Below, one piece after another: positions 34,430 through 43,097 of a stretch of DNA of 64,000 nt. The notes under the pieces were generated by a model, which was not told where the DNA came from, ran no database searches, and saw only the letters and a program-made list of their open reading frames with translations. The DNA is from Candidatus Gastranaerophilales bacterium (lineage in GTDB: Bacteria > Cyanobacteriota > Vampirovibrionia > Gastranaerophilales > Gastranaerophilaceae). Each line of letters begins with the position of its first letter. Position 1 is the first letter of the stretch. The stretch covers positions 28,450 to 92,449 of the forward strand of contig CALUUP010000004.1 in the NCBI GenBank assembly GCA_944323985.1, in the 5' to 3' direction. Made by a program: the position numbers and the translations under genes.

Positions 34430-35056
34430 ATGTCAAAACAATTATTAAATACAAACGGAGAAAAGTTAGGTGAAATTTCATTAAGCGAAGCAGTTTTTGG
34501 AGTTGAACCAAACTTACATGTAATGCATTTGGCACTAAGAAGACAATTAAACAATGCAAGACAAGGTTCTGCTTGTGCAAAAACAAGAGCAGAAGTATCT
34601 GGTGGTGGTAAAAAACCTTGGAAACAAAAAGGTACAGGCCGTGCAAGAGCAGGTTCTTTAAGATCACCTTTATTTGCAGGTGGTGGTGTAGTATTTGGAC
34701 CAAAACCAAGAAGTTTTGAAATCAATATGCCACAAAAAGCAAGAAAGTTAGCATTAAAATCTGCATTGTCTGCAAGAGAAGAACAAATCGTAGTAGTAAA
34801 AGATTTTTCTGCTATAACTGAGCCAAAAACAAAATTAATGGCAGGAATTATCAAATCATTAAATTTAGCAGGAAAAATTTTAGTTATAGCTGATACAACA
34901 GCAGAAGAAAATAAGTATTTAAGTTTAGCAGCAGGAAACATTCCTTCAGTTAAGCTTTTATTACCTACAAACTTAAATGTAAAAGACTTACTAGAAGCTG
35001 ATTTCGTTGTAATGACAGAAAAAGCTGTAAATGATATTACAGAAAGGTTGCAATAA
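34430..35056 (+). CDS. rplD: 50S ribosomal protein L4
   Basis: 208 residues. The extended loop rich in Arg/Gly (CAKTRAEVSGGGKKPWKQKG, then TGRARAGSLRSP) that reaches into the exit tunnel is diagnostic. In E. coli L4 also represses its own operon by binding the S10 leader. The stop shares one base with the rplW start (TAATG). Confidence 0.96.
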   Translation: MSKQLLNTNGEKLGEISLSEAVFGVEPNLHVMHLALRRQLNNARQGSACAKTRAEVSGGGKKPWKQKGTGRARAGSLRSPLFAGGGVVFGPKPRSFEINMPQKARKLALKSALSAREEQIVVVKDFSAITEPKTKLMAGIIKSLNLAGKILVIADTTAEENKYLSLAAGNIPSVKLLLPTNLNVKDLLEADFVVMTEKAVNDITERLQ

Positions 35057-35364
35057 TGAGTAAAGAAAGATCAAATGTAGAAAAGTTATATGATGTTATT
35101 AAAAAACCAATCATAACTGAAAAATCAATGATGGCAACAGCTTTAGGTCAATACACTTTTGAAGTTAATAAAGATGCAACAAAAGTTGAAATCGCACAAG
35201 CTGTAGAATTAGCTTTTCCGGGAAGAAAAGTTAAAAAAGTAAGAACAGTTTATATGCCATCTCACGAAAAAAGAATGGGTCTAAAATTTGGTAGAACAGA
35301 TTCTTCTAAAAAAGCAATAGTAACTATCGAAGGTGATCCAATCGAAGAATTAACTGCTATTTAG
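35056..35364 (+). CDS. rplW: 50S ribosomal protein L23
   Basis: 102 residues. DVIKKPIITEKSMM at the N-terminus and the loop plus ending (VRTVYMPSHEKRMGLKFGR) are typical. It lines the tunnel exit and docks trigger factor and SRP. Coupled to rplD by a one-base overlap. Confidence 0.95.
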   Translation: MSKERSNVEKLYDVIKKPIITEKSMMATALGQYTFEVNKDATKVEIAQAVELAFPGRKVKKVRTVYMPSHEKRMGLKFGRTDSSKKAIVTIEGDPIEELTAI

Positions 35365-35428
35365 TAGAATAATTCAGAGAAATTAAGTAATAAAAAGCCA
35401 AAAAAAGATATGAATAGGAGAAAATAAA

Positions 35429-36256
35429 ATGGCAATTCGTAAAATTAATCCGACATCTCCGGGACAAAGAGGTATGACAAAAAGTGATTATCAAGAAATC
35501 ACAACATCAACTCCTGAAAAATCTTTATTAAAGAAGTTAAAAAAGACTTCTGGTAGAAATAATACAGGTAGAATAACTTGTCGTCATAAAGGTGGCGGTG
35601 TAAAACAAGCTTACCGTATAGTAGATTTTAAAAGAGAAAAATTCGGTGTACCTGCAACAGTTAAAACTATTGAATATGATCCAAACAGAAATGTAAGAAT
35701 ATCATTAGTTTTCTATGCTGATGGTGAAAAAAGATATATTTTAACACCAGAAGGTTTAAATGTAGGTGACGTTATTGTTAGTGGTCCTGAAGCACCGGTT
35801 CAAACAGGAAATGCAATTCCGTTAGAATTGATGCCTTTAGGTACAATTGTTCACAATATAGAATTAACACCTGGTAGAGGTGGAAAAATGGTTCGTTCAG
35901 CTGGTAACTTTGCACAAGTTATGGCAAAAGAAGGAAACTATGTAACAATAAAATTACCATCAGGTGAAATGAGAATGGTAAGAAAAGAATGTTTAGCAAC
36001 AGTTGGTACATTAGGAAATGCTGAATTCAAAAACTTATCAATCGGAAAAGCTGGTAGAAAAAGATACATGGGTATCAGACCGACAGTACGTGGTGTAACA
36101 ATGAACCCTTGTGATCACCCACACGGTGGTGGTGAAGGTAAAACTGGTCCTGGTGGACATCCAAAAACACCTTGGGGCAAACCTGCTCTTGGTTATAAAA
36201 CAAGAAAACAAGGTAAAGCTTCTGATAAGTTAATAGTTAGAAGACGTAAAAAATAG
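35429..36256 (+). CDS. rplB: 50S ribosomal protein L2
   Basis: 275 residues, full length. [20 protein letters not shown] opens it; [20 protein letters not shown] and the C-terminal [20 protein letters not shown] with the essential His are present. It supports subunit association and peptidyl transfer. GGAG ribosome binding site. Confidence 0.97.
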   Translation: MAIRKINPTSPGQRGMTKSDYQEITTSTPEKSLLKKLKKTSGRNNTGRITCRHKGGGVKQAYRIVDFKREKFGVPATVKTIEYDPNRNVRISLVFYADGEKRYILTPEGLNVGDVIVSGPEAPVQTGNAIPLELMPLGTIVHNIELTPGRGGKMVRSAGNFAQVMAKEGNYVTIKLPSGEMRMVRKECLATVGTLGNAEFKNLSIGKAGRKRYMGIRPTVRGVTMNPCDHPHGGGEGKTGPGGHPKTPWGKPALGYKTRKQGKASDKLIVRRRKK

Positions 36257-36260
36257 TTAA

Positions 36261-36302
36261 ATTGCTATAAGGGGTAAAATAAAATTTACCCCGAGAATAG
36301 CA
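36261..36302 (+). promoter_or_regulatory. Long two-tier hairpin between rplB and rpsS
   Basis: TTGCTAT/ATAGCAA (7 bp) and GGGGTAAA/TTTACCCC (8 bp) stack with an AA/GAGA internal loop and a 6-base apical loop. It lacks a proper T run, so it is more likely a processing or regulatory site than a terminator. Confidence 0.5.
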
Positions 36303-36350
36303 AAAAATATTTTTATAAACATTAATACAAATATATAAAAGGAGAAATTA

Positions 36351-36632
36351 ATGGCACGTTCATTAAAAAAGGGCCCATACGTAGAAGAAGCTCTTCAAAA
36401 GAAAATTAACAAAATGAATGAAAATTCAGAAAAGAAAGTTGTTAAGACTTGGTCAAGAGCATCCATGATTATTCCTGATATGTTGGGACATACAATAGCT
36501 GTGCATAATGGTAAAACTCACGTTCCAGTATATGTAACAGAACAAATGATTGGACACAAGTTGGGCGAATTTGCACCTACAAGAATGTACAGAGGGCATG
36601 CAGGTTCAGATAAAACAGCAAAACGTAAATAG
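36351..36632 (+). CDS. rpsS: 30S ribosomal protein S19
   Basis: 93 residues. [19 protein letters not shown] and the C-terminal [19 protein letters not shown] are diagnostic. It pairs with S13 in the 30S head. AGGAG 7 bases before the ATG. Confidence 0.97.
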   Translation: MARSLKKGPYVEEALQKKINKMNENSEKKVVKTWSRASMIIPDMLGHTIAVHNGKTHVPVYVTEQMIGHKLGEFAPTRMYRGHAGSDKTAKRK

Positions 36633-36680
36633 TCTGTACAGATTTTTGATTAAGAATTAATTAAAAAAAGGAAAATAAAA

Positions 36681-37019
36681 ATGGAAGCAAAAGCAAGACA
36701 AACAGATATAAAAATGACAGCAAGAAAACTTCGCAGAGTAATCAACGAAGTAAGAGGTAAAGCTGTTAATGAAGCTCTTGATATGTTGCGTTTTATGCCA
36801 TACTTTGCAGCTAGAGTTGTAGAAAAGAATCTAAAAGCAGCAGCTGCAAATGCTTTTGAAAAAGCAGGTGTAAAAGCTGATTCCCTAAAAGTTTCAGAAA
36901 TTTTTGCGGATGAAAGTGTAACATATAAAAGAGGTAAACCAAGAGCGCAAGGTCGTATATACAAGAGACTCAAACGTACATCTCACCTCACAATTAAAGT
37001 TAGTGATACAGCAAAATAG
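36681..37019 (+). CDS. rplV: 50S ribosomal protein L22
   Basis: 112 residues. The start ([20 protein letters not shown]), the hairpin loop and the C-terminal [20 protein letters not shown] are typical; the beta-hairpin lines the exit tunnel where macrolides bind. 48 bases after rpsS and 11 bases before rpsC. Confidence 0.96.
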   Translation: MEAKARQTDIKMTARKLRRVINEVRGKAVNEALDMLRFMPYFAARVVEKNLKAAAANAFEKAGVKADSLKVSEIFADESVTYKRGKPRAQGRIYKRLKRTSHLTIKVSDTAK

Positions 37020-37030
37020 GAAAGAATGAA

Positions 37031-37762
37031 ATGGGACAAAAAACACATCCAACCGGATTTAGAGTAGGTATAATCAGACCTTGGTCAAGCACATGGTATG
37101 CAAAGATAAGAGATTATGCTGAATTTGTAGCAGAAGATGCTAAAATTAGAAAATTTATTAAGAAAAAATTATATGCTGCTGGAGTAGCTGATATTTTAAT
37201 CGATAGAAAATCTCAAAGCACTACAATTACTGTAGTAACAGCAAAACCTGGTATTGTTGTAGGTAGAGGCGGTCAAGGGATTGACGAATTAAAGGCTGAA
37301 GTTTCAAAATATTTAGGCAAACCTGTTATTATTAATGTGGTTGAAGTAGCAAGAATTGATTTGAATGCATTACTATTAGCAGAATATGTAGCACAACAGT
37401 TAGAAAAACGTGTTGCATTTAGACGTGTTATGAAACAAGCAATGCAACGTGCAATGAGAGCTGGTGCTCAAGGTATTAAAGTTATGGTATCAGGTCGTTT
37501 AGGCGGTGCTGAAATCGCAAGAAGCGAATGGGCTAAAGAAGGTAGAATTCCTCTTCAAACTCTAAGAGCTGATGTTGATTACGGTTTTACGGAAGCTGAT
37601 ACTATAATGGGTAAAATTGGCGTTAAGGTTTGGATTTTCAAAGGTAACTTAATGCCGGGTGAAAAGGCTGATATGAATATTAAGTCTAAAAACTCAAAAG
37701 AATCAACAGGTGAAAGATTTAACGGAAGACGTGGAAAACGTAAACCTGTAGAAACAAAATAA
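37031..37762 (+). CDS. rpsC: 30S ribosomal protein S3
   Basis: 243 residues. [20 protein letters not shown] at the N-terminus; the KH domain [10 protein letters not shown] motif ([18 protein letters not shown]) and the mRNA-entry Arg/Lys region ([20 protein letters not shown]) are clear. Lys/Arg/Gly-rich C-terminal tail. Confidence 0.97.
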   Translation: MGQKTHPTGFRVGIIRPWSSTWYAKIRDYAEFVAEDAKIRKFIKKKLYAAGVADILIDRKSQSTTITVVTAKPGIVVGRGGQGIDELKAEVSKYLGKPVIINVVEVARIDLNALLLAEYVAQQLEKRVAFRRVMKQAMQRAMRAGAQGIKVMVSGRLGGAEIARSEWAKEGRIPLQTLRADVDYGFTEADTIMGKIGVKVWIFKGNLMPGEKADMNIKSKNSKESTGERFNGRRGKRKPVETK

Positions 37763-37784
37763 TAAGTAACAGGAGAATAATATA

Positions 37785-38198
37785 ATGTTAATGCCAAAAA
37801 AGACAAAATACCGCAAAATGATGAAAGGTAGAATGAAAGGTACTGAAACAAGAGGTACTCAGTTCGAATTTGGTCGTTATGCATTAAAGGCACTTGAACC
37901 TGGATGGATTACAAGCCGTCAGATTGAAGCTGCAAGACGTGCTATGACTCGTGAAATCAAACGTGGCGGTAACGTTTGGATTAAGATATTCCCAGATAAA
38001 CCGATTACTGCAAAACCTGCTGAAACTCGTATGGGTTCTGGTAAAGGTAATGTTGAATACTGGGTATCTGTAGTAAAACCTAACAGAATTTTATTTGAAC
38101 TTGATTATTTTGATAGAGCTGTTGCTATTAGAGCTTTAGAATTAGCGGCTCAAAAGTTACCTATCAAAGTAAAAGTAATTGAAAAAGAATCTGTATAA
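37785..38198 (+). CDS. rplP: 50S ribosomal protein L16
   Basis: 137 residues. [19 protein letters not shown] and [18 protein letters not shown] are diagnostic. The first ATG is used: GGAG lies 9 bases upstream, and a leading ML residue pair is usual in L16. It binds near the A site. Confidence 0.97.
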   Translation: MLMPKKTKYRKMMKGRMKGTETRGTQFEFGRYALKALEPGWITSRQIEAARRAMTREIKRGGNVWIKIFPDKPITAKPAETRMGSGKGNVEYWVSVVKPNRILFELDYFDRAVAIRALELAAQKLPIKVKVIEKESV

Positions 38199-38217
38199 TT
38201 ATTAAGGAAAAATAACA

Positions 38218-38421
38218 ATGAAATTAAGTGAAATGCGTGAAAAAACAGTAGATGAGTTAAAACAATTTGTTGTAGATTCTAAAAAACAATTGTTAGAAAA
38301 CAGAATCAAACATTCAATGCATAAATTAGAAAATACTGCAGAGATTGCAAAAACAAAACGTTTAATAGCTCAAGCTAAAACTGTTATAAGAGAAAAAGAA
38401 ATCGAGGTAACAAATGCCTAA
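38218..38421 (+). CDS. rpmC: 50S ribosomal protein L29
   Basis: 67 residues, two antiparallel helices. [20 protein letters not shown] and [20 protein letters not shown] fit the family. Overlaps rpsQ by 8 bases. Confidence 0.93.
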   Translation: MKLSEMREKTVDELKQFVVDSKKQLLENRIKHSMHKLENTAEIAKTKRLIAQAKTVIREKEIEVTNA

Positions 38422-38659
38422 AAAAGAAAGACAAGGTGTAGTAGTAAGTGATAAAATGGACAAGACTATTGTCGTAAAAGTAGCTTCTTATGATCCACAC
38501 CCAAAATACAAGAAAATTATAGAAACAACTAAAAACTATAAAGCTCATGATGAAAATAATGAATGTGGTATCGGTGATACTGTAAGAATTATTGAATCAA
38601 AACCTTTATCAGGTGGAAAAAGATGGGTTCTTGAATCTATCGTAGAAAAAGCTAAGTAG
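38414..38659 (+). CDS. rpsQ: 30S ribosomal protein S17
   Basis: 81 residues, OB fold. [20 protein letters not shown] and [19 protein letters not shown], then [13 protein letters not shown], are typical. Starts inside the end of rpmC. An 80-base structured spacer follows. Confidence 0.96.
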   Translation: MPKKERQGVVVSDKMDKTIVVKVASYDPHPKYKKIIETTKNYKAHDENNECGIGDTVRIIESKPLSGGKRWVLESIVEKAK

Positions 38660-38671
38660 TTTAATTAAAAT

Positions 38672-38716
38672 CTTATCGGGGTGAGACTTGACGCATAAGT
38701 TTCATGGACAGATAAG
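38672..38716 (+). promoter_or_regulatory. Structured spacer before rplN
   Basis: Outer stem CTTATC (38672-38677) with GATAAG (38711-38716); inner stem GAGACTT (38683-38689) with AAGTTTC (38697-38703, one G-T pair) and a 7-base loop. Candidate regulatory hairpin, 23 bases before the L14 start. Confidence 0.45.
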
Positions 38717-38739
38717 TAAAAGTAAAAAGGAAAAGAAAA

Positions 38740-39108
38740 ATGATACAACAAGAAACAAGACTAGTAGTAGCAGATAATACAGGTGCTAAAGAATTATTAG
38801 TTATCCGTGTAATGGGTAGTTCTAATAAGAAGTTTGCTGCTGTAGGTGATGTTGTAGTTGCTACTGTTAAGGATGCTACTCCTAATATGACAGTTAAAAA
38901 ATCTGAAGTTGTTAAAGCTGTTATCGTTAGAACTAAACACGATATTAAACGTGCTGACGGTTCAGTTATCAGATTTGATGAAAATGCAGCTGTAATTATC
39001 AACAAAGATGGCAACCCACGTGGTACACGTGTTTTCGGACCTGTAGCAAGAGAATTAAGAGACAAAAACTTTATGAAGATTGTGTCTCTTGCACCGGAAG
39101 TAATATAG
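38740..39108 (+). CDS. rplN: 50S ribosomal protein L14
   Basis: 122 residues, full length. [20 protein letters not shown] and [20 protein letters not shown] are diagnostic. It bridges to 16S rRNA and L19. Weak AAAGGAAAAG ribosome binding site as in several genes of this operon. Confidence 0.97.
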   Translation: MIQQETRLVVADNTGAKELLVIRVMGSSNKKFAAVGDVVVATVKDATPNMTVKKSEVVKAVIVRTKHDIKRADGSVIRFDENAAVIINKDGNPRGTRVFGPVARELRDKNFMKIVSLAPEVI

Positions 39109-39121
39109 TAGGAGCCGTAAA

Positions 39122-39457
39122 ATGACAGATAATAATAAAAAATTGCATGTAAAAACTGGTGATAGAGTTATCATCACTGCAGGCAAGGATAAAGGAAAAA
39201 CTGGTAATATTAAAAAATCAATGCCAAAAGAATCTAAAGTGATTGTTGAAGGCGTTAATATGATTACTAAGGCTACCAAAGCTAATCCAGCATATGGTAT
39301 TCAAGGTGGATTAATCAAGAAGGAAGCTCCTATTGATTCTTCTAATGTTATGATCGTATGCCCTAGCTGCGAAAAGCCTACCAGAATTAAACACGCAGAA
39401 GTGGATGGTAAAAAAGTTCGCGTTTGCAAAAAATGTGGTGAACAATTAGACGCTTAA
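39122..39457 (+). CDS. rplX: 50S ribosomal protein L24
   Basis: 111 residues. KOW motif VKTGDRVIITAGKDKGKTGN, then VEGVNMITKATKANPAYGIQ. The C-terminus has a four-cysteine zinc-ribbon pair (VCPSCEKPTRI and VCKKCGEQ), seen in some L24 proteins. It initiates 50S assembly. 13 bases after rplN. Confidence 0.95.
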   Translation: MTDNNKKLHVKTGDRVIITAGKDKGKTGNIKKSMPKESKVIVEGVNMITKATKANPAYGIQGGLIKKEAPIDSSNVMIVCPSCEKPTRIKHAEVDGKKVRVCKKCGEQLDA

Positions 39458-39527
39458 CATAGATTTATTTTCGAATCTTCGAAATTTTATCTGATGTTGA
39501 TATCGTCTTAGTAGAAGGAAAAGAAAA

Positions 39528-40085
39528 ATGACAAGAACAAAAAGCTTAAAAGCAAAATATGATGAAGAAGTAAAATCAGCTTTAAAAGAAAAATTTGGTT
39601 ATAAAAACGATATGATGATTCCTAGACTTCATAAAATCGTTTTAAACATGGGGGTTGGTGAAGCTTCTCACAATTCTAAAATAGCTGAATCTATTCAAGC
39701 TCAGTTAACTAAAATCGCAGGACAAAAAGCTTTAGTTACTAAAGCTAAAAAATCTATTGCTTCTTATAAATTAAGAGAAGGAATGCCTGTTGGTGCTATG
39801 GTTACTTTACGTGGTGAAAGAATGTACGATTTCTTACAAAAGTTAATCTGTGTTGTTCTTCCTCGTATTCGTGACTTTAGAGGTGTTTCTGCGAAAAGTT
39901 TTGATGGCAGAGGTAATTATACTTTAGGGCTTAAAGAACAAGCTTTATTCCCTGAAATCACTTATGAAGAAGTTGATTTGGTTAAAGGTATGAACGTTTC
40001 TGTTATCACTACTGCTAACACTGATGATGAAGCTAGAGAATTATTAAGACTTTTAGGTATGCCTTTTAAAGGTATGAAAGCTTAG
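39528..40085 (+). CDS. rplE: 50S ribosomal protein L5
   Basis: 185 residues. [20 protein letters not shown] and [20 protein letters not shown] are diagnostic. It binds 5S rRNA. The 70-base spacer before it contains the short inverted repeat TTTCGAA-TC-TTCGAAA. Confidence 0.97.
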   Translation: MTRTKSLKAKYDEEVKSALKEKFGYKNDMMIPRLHKIVLNMGVGEASHNSKIAESIQAQLTKIAGQKALVTKAKKSIASYKLREGMPVGAMVTLRGERMYDFLQKLICVVLPRIRDFRGVSAKSFDGRGNYTLGLKEQALFPEITYEEVDLVKGMNVSVITTANTDDEARELLRLLGMPFKGMKA

Positions 40086-40088
40086 TAA

Positions 40089-40134
40089 TTAACAATTATA
40101 ACGTAGATGGATTTTTTAATCCCGATTATGTTAA
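40089..40134 (+). promoter_or_regulatory. Nested hairpin before rpsN
   Basis: TTAACA (40089-40094) with TGTTAA (40129-40134) outside, GGATT-TTTT-AATCC (40109-40122) inside, in the rplE-rpsN spacer. Confidence 0.35.
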
Positions 40135-40166
40135 AATAAATTTAGAAATTAGTAAAGGAGAAAATC

Positions 40167-40373
40167 ATGGCTAAAAAAGCGATGATAAACAAAGAACTAA
40201 GACGCGAAGAATTAGCTGCTAAAGGAAAATATCCTAGAGTTAGATTACACAATAGATGCAGTATTTGTGGTAGACCTCACGGTTTTCACAGAGATTTCGG
40301 TCTTTGCAGAATTTGTTTAAGAAAAATGGCTCACCAAGGTGTTTTACCTGGTGTTACAAAAGCAAGCTGGTAG
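40167..40373 (+). CDS. rpsN: 30S ribosomal protein S14, zinc-binding type Z
   Basis: 68 residues. Zinc-binding cysteines CSICG and CRICL, and ending [11 protein letters not shown] as in type Z (C+) S14. A few residues longer than the common 61. AGGAG ribosome binding site. It is the last gene of the operon: a terminator, not rpsH, follows. Confidence 0.97.
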   Translation: MAKKAMINKELRREELAAKGKYPRVRLHNRCSICGRPHGFHRDFGLCRICLRKMAHQGVLPGVTKASW

Positions 40374-40390
40374 TGGGGTAAATCTAACTT

Positions 40391-40489
40391 GAATTATTGG
40401 ATTCGAGTTGAAATTTCTCATTAATTATGAATATATCTGTCAAGCGGGATGGGCTTTGACTGTATAAGACCAATTTGCTTGAGTTAATA
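40391..40489 (+). ncRNA. Structured 3' region of the ribosomal operon
   Basis: Non-coding stretch between rpsN and the terminator. AACTTGAA pairs with TTCGAGTT (8 bp with one G-T, 8-base loop, about 40391-40414), and TCAAGC near 40433 can pair with GCTTGA near 40482. It may be just the 3' untranslated region or give rise to a small RNA. Confidence 0.25.
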
Positions 40490-40494
40490 AATAT

Positions 40495-40530
40495 AAAAAA
40501 GCAACTCTTTCTGAGTTGTTTTTTTTATTT
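40495..40530 (+). terminator. Intrinsic terminator of the ribosomal protein operon
   Basis: CAACTC (40502-40507) and GAGTTG (40513-40518) with a 5-base loop, extended by A/T pairs, followed by eight T. Possibly bidirectional, also ending the lipoprotein transcript. Confidence 0.88.
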
Positions 40531-40540
40531 ATAAAATTTT

Positions 40541-40948
40541 TTATTTTATATAAAAATCATTTAGTGCAAGGGGGTGTTGAAAATCATTATGAGAAAATAC
40601 CTGCATTACATAGCGTCCTTTTTCGTATAAAGTAAAGTAATTTGTATGGTAATATCGCTCATCTTTCATTAGTCGATAGTCTTTAGTTCTTATAACTTCA
40701 TTTCCACCCCAAGGAGCTTTGTCTGTCATTTTAAATACTTGTACTCTAATAAATTCTGTTTTCATTTTTTTAGGGGCTATAAATAAATAATATACTCTGT
40801 CTCCTTCTTTAAATACTTTTGAATTCTTTAGAGCATTTTCTTTTGTAATTGGTTGTGTATTAAATAGTATAATGCCTCTTTCAAATGTACAAGCTGTAAA
40901 AATTAGTATTGTAAATAATATTAATACTAAGTTTTTAATAAATTTCAA
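40541..40948 (-). CDS. Small predicted lipoprotein
   Basis: 135 residues. Signal peptide with hydrophobic core LVLILFTILIF and lipobox FTAC, so Cys20 should be lipidated. The mature part is beta-rich (EGDRVYYLFIAPKKMKTEFI, then RVQVFKMTDKAPWGGNEVIR) with no recognised family. Start codon TTG, AGGAG 7 bases upstream. It follows a TPR protein gene with the same orientation after 14 bases and is probably co-transcribed with it. Confidence 0.8.
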   Translation of the reverse strand: MKFIKNLVLILFTILIFTACTFERGIILFNTQPITKENALKNSKVFKEGDRVYYLFIAPKKMKTEFIRVQVFKMTDKAPWGGNEVIRTKDYRLMKDERYYHTNYFTLYEKGRYVMQVFSHNDFQHPLALNDFYIK

Positions 40949-40962
40949 AGATTACTCCTGTA

Positions 40963-42966
40963 TTATTTTTCTAATTGTTTGATTTTTTGTTTTACAGTAT
41001 TAAGCATTTTATCATCTGTTTCTATGCCAGAGTATAAGTAATAATATTCTAATGCTTTGTCTATTTCATTTTGTTGTTCATATGCTAATCCTAGTGAATA
41101 GTATGCATAAGGGAAATTCGGAGTTAACTTAATAACTTTCTCTAAACACTCTATACATTTATCATAATTTTTTTGATTTGCGTAGATTAAACCTTTATTA
41201 AAAATTGCATCAGAGTTATTAGGATCTATAGAAAGAAGCTTATCATAAAAATCTATTGCTTTTGTATTATTGTTTAATATTTTATATGTATTAGCTATTT
41301 TTAAAAGTGTAACTTTATCATCTGGCTTATAAATTATAGCTTTAGTATAAAAATCAATGGCTTCGTTGTATTTTTCTTGTTTAAAAAATTCATCAGCTTT
41401 TTTTATTAAATCTTGATAGCCTAATGGTGTAATTTGTGAATTCTCTTTGATTTGAGAACTTTCTTCATTTTTATTATTTTTATATGAAGAGGTTTTTAAT
41501 TTGTTTCTTAAATCTGTGAGAGCAATATTGTAATCTCTATTGCCTGGTGCTAATAATACAGCTTTTTCATAATTTGTTAGTGCGATTTCTGTACAACCAA
41601 GTTTTTCATTTGCTTGTGCATATCCAAAGTAAGCTGAAGCTTCTTTGTTATTTATTTCAATTGCATCTTCAAAAAATAATATAGCTTGTCCATAATCTTC
41701 TTTTGAACACAAATCATAGCCATATGCAATTGAAGCTGCGGCCAAGTTTTGTGAAAGTCTTTCATTTGGCTGCTTATTTAGAAGTTCTTTGTATAATTCA
41801 ATTGCTGCTATGTAATTGTTCATAGCATGTAATGTTAAAGCTTTGTTTGCTATTAATTCATAATTGTCGGGTTCTGATTTAATTGCTAAATCGTAGTATT
41901 TTAAGGCATTTGTATAATCTTGTTTTTTATGATAACAAAGTGCGAGCTCCTTTTTTGTTTCATTGTTTGAAGAATCTTTAGAGTAAGATTTTTCAAAATA
42001 GAATAATGCTAGTTCGTTATTATCAAGTTTTTTGTATACTAACCCAAGATTTCTATATGCATCCGCATCTTCTGGAAATGCTACTAAGTATTCTTTATAT
42101 TGTTCAATGGCTTCTTCATTTTTGTCCATATTTCCTAGTAAGTTTGCATAATCGAATTTGAGAGCTGTTAACTTAGGATTTATTTCAAAAAGTTTTTGAA
42201 AAGTACTTAGAGCTTTATCATTTTCTTCTAAATTTTGGTAAGAGAGTGCTAATTTAGCCAAAATTGCTTCATCATCTTCGTTGGTTTCAAGAGCTTTTTC
42301 TAAAATCTCAGTTGCTGCTTGGAATTGTTTTGTGTCATATAAAGCCATTCCATAATTAGTATAGTCTTTAAATGCTGATGGATATTTTTTATAGATATCT
42401 GAATATATTTCACAGGCTTTTTCTGGTTGATTTGAAGCATAATAAACATTAGCTAGGTTTTCACTTGCTTCTTGATGTTCTGGGTATGCACTTAAAAACG
42501 TATTATAATTTTCTATAGCATTTTTATAGTTTTTTCTAAAGTATTCAATATTTGCTAAATTTAAATAGTTATATTTGTATTCTGGGTATATTTGTTGAGC
42601 TTGCATAAAAGAATTATAGGCGTTTTCATAATCGCCAATTGTTTGTAGAATATTACCCATGCTTATGTAAATGAATGCATCGTTAGGGCGTAATTTTATT
42701 GCTTTTTTGTATGCTCCTAAAGCATCTTCATATCTACCAATATCAGAATACAGACCTGCAATTTTTGTGAATAGCATCGCGTCTTCACCATTTATTGATA
42801 TAGCTTTTTGTATTAAATTGATTGCATTTTGGTAGTCGCTTCTGTATTCATAATTACAAGCTTGTTGATAAAGAGCGTGTGCTTCTTTTGTCATTTTTGC
42901 TTCTATGCGATTTGATGATATTGATACGACAATTATTAATATTGATATTAAAAGTTTTTTATTCAT
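40963..42966 (-). CDS. Exported TPR-repeat protein
   Basis: About 667 residues. Signal peptide (LLISILIIVVSISSNRIEA), then about 17 tetratricopeptide repeats in two blocks separated by a polar linker around residues 490-520 (SSYKNNKNEESSQIKENSQI). Consensus units such as YEDALGAYKKAIKLRPNDA and YDKCIECLEKVIKLTPNFP are clear. It should be a periplasmic scaffold; partners unknown. The ATG at 42966 has GAGGG 9 bases upstream; one at 42972 is too close. Co-oriented with the lipoprotein gene downstream. Confidence 0.88.
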   Translation of the reverse strand: MNKKLLISILIIVVSISSNRIEAKMTKEAHALYQQACNYEYRSDYQNAINLIQKAISINGEDAMLFTKIAGLYSDIGRYEDALGAYKKAIKLRPNDAFIYISMGNILQTIGDYENAYNSFMQAQQIYPEYKYNYLNLANIEYFRKNYKNAIENYNTFLSAYPEHQEASENLANVYYASNQPEKACEIYSDIYKKYPSAFKDYTNYGMALYDTKQFQAATEILEKALETNEDDEAILAKLALSYQNLEENDKALSTFQKLFEINPKLTALKFDYANLLGNMDKNEEAIEQYKEYLVAFPEDADAYRNLGLVYKKLDNNELALFYFEKSYSKDSSNNETKKELALCYHKKQDYTNALKYYDLAIKSEPDNYELIANKALTLHAMNNYIAAIELYKELLNKQPNERLSQNLAAASIAYGYDLCSKEDYGQAILFFEDAIEINNKEASAYFGYAQANEKLGCTEIALTNYEKAVLLAPGNRDYNIALTDLRNKLKTSSYKNNKNEESSQIKENSQITPLGYQDLIKKADEFFKQEKYNEAIDFYTKAIIYKPDDKVTLLKIANTYKILNNNTKAIDFYDKLLSIDPNNSDAIFNKGLIYANQKNYDKCIECLEKVIKLTPNFPYAYYSLGLAYEQQNEIDKALEYYYLYSGIETDDKMLNTVKQKIKQLEK

Positions 42967-43045
42967 AAACATAAGCCCTCTGTTAATATTTTAGCAAAAA
43001 ATTACGTGATGTAGAAATATGATTAAGATATATTAAAATTTTTTA

Positions 43046-43079
43046 CAAAAAAAAGCCCTGTATTAATACAGGACTTTTT
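43046..43079 (-). terminator. Intrinsic terminator of the pyrophosphatase gene
   Basis: On the minus strand AAAAAG-T-CCTGTAT pairs with ATACAGG-G-CTTTTT, and T residues follow; 19 bases after the stop codon. Confidence 0.9.
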
Positions 43080-43097
43080 CTCTTAATATTTTGCAGA

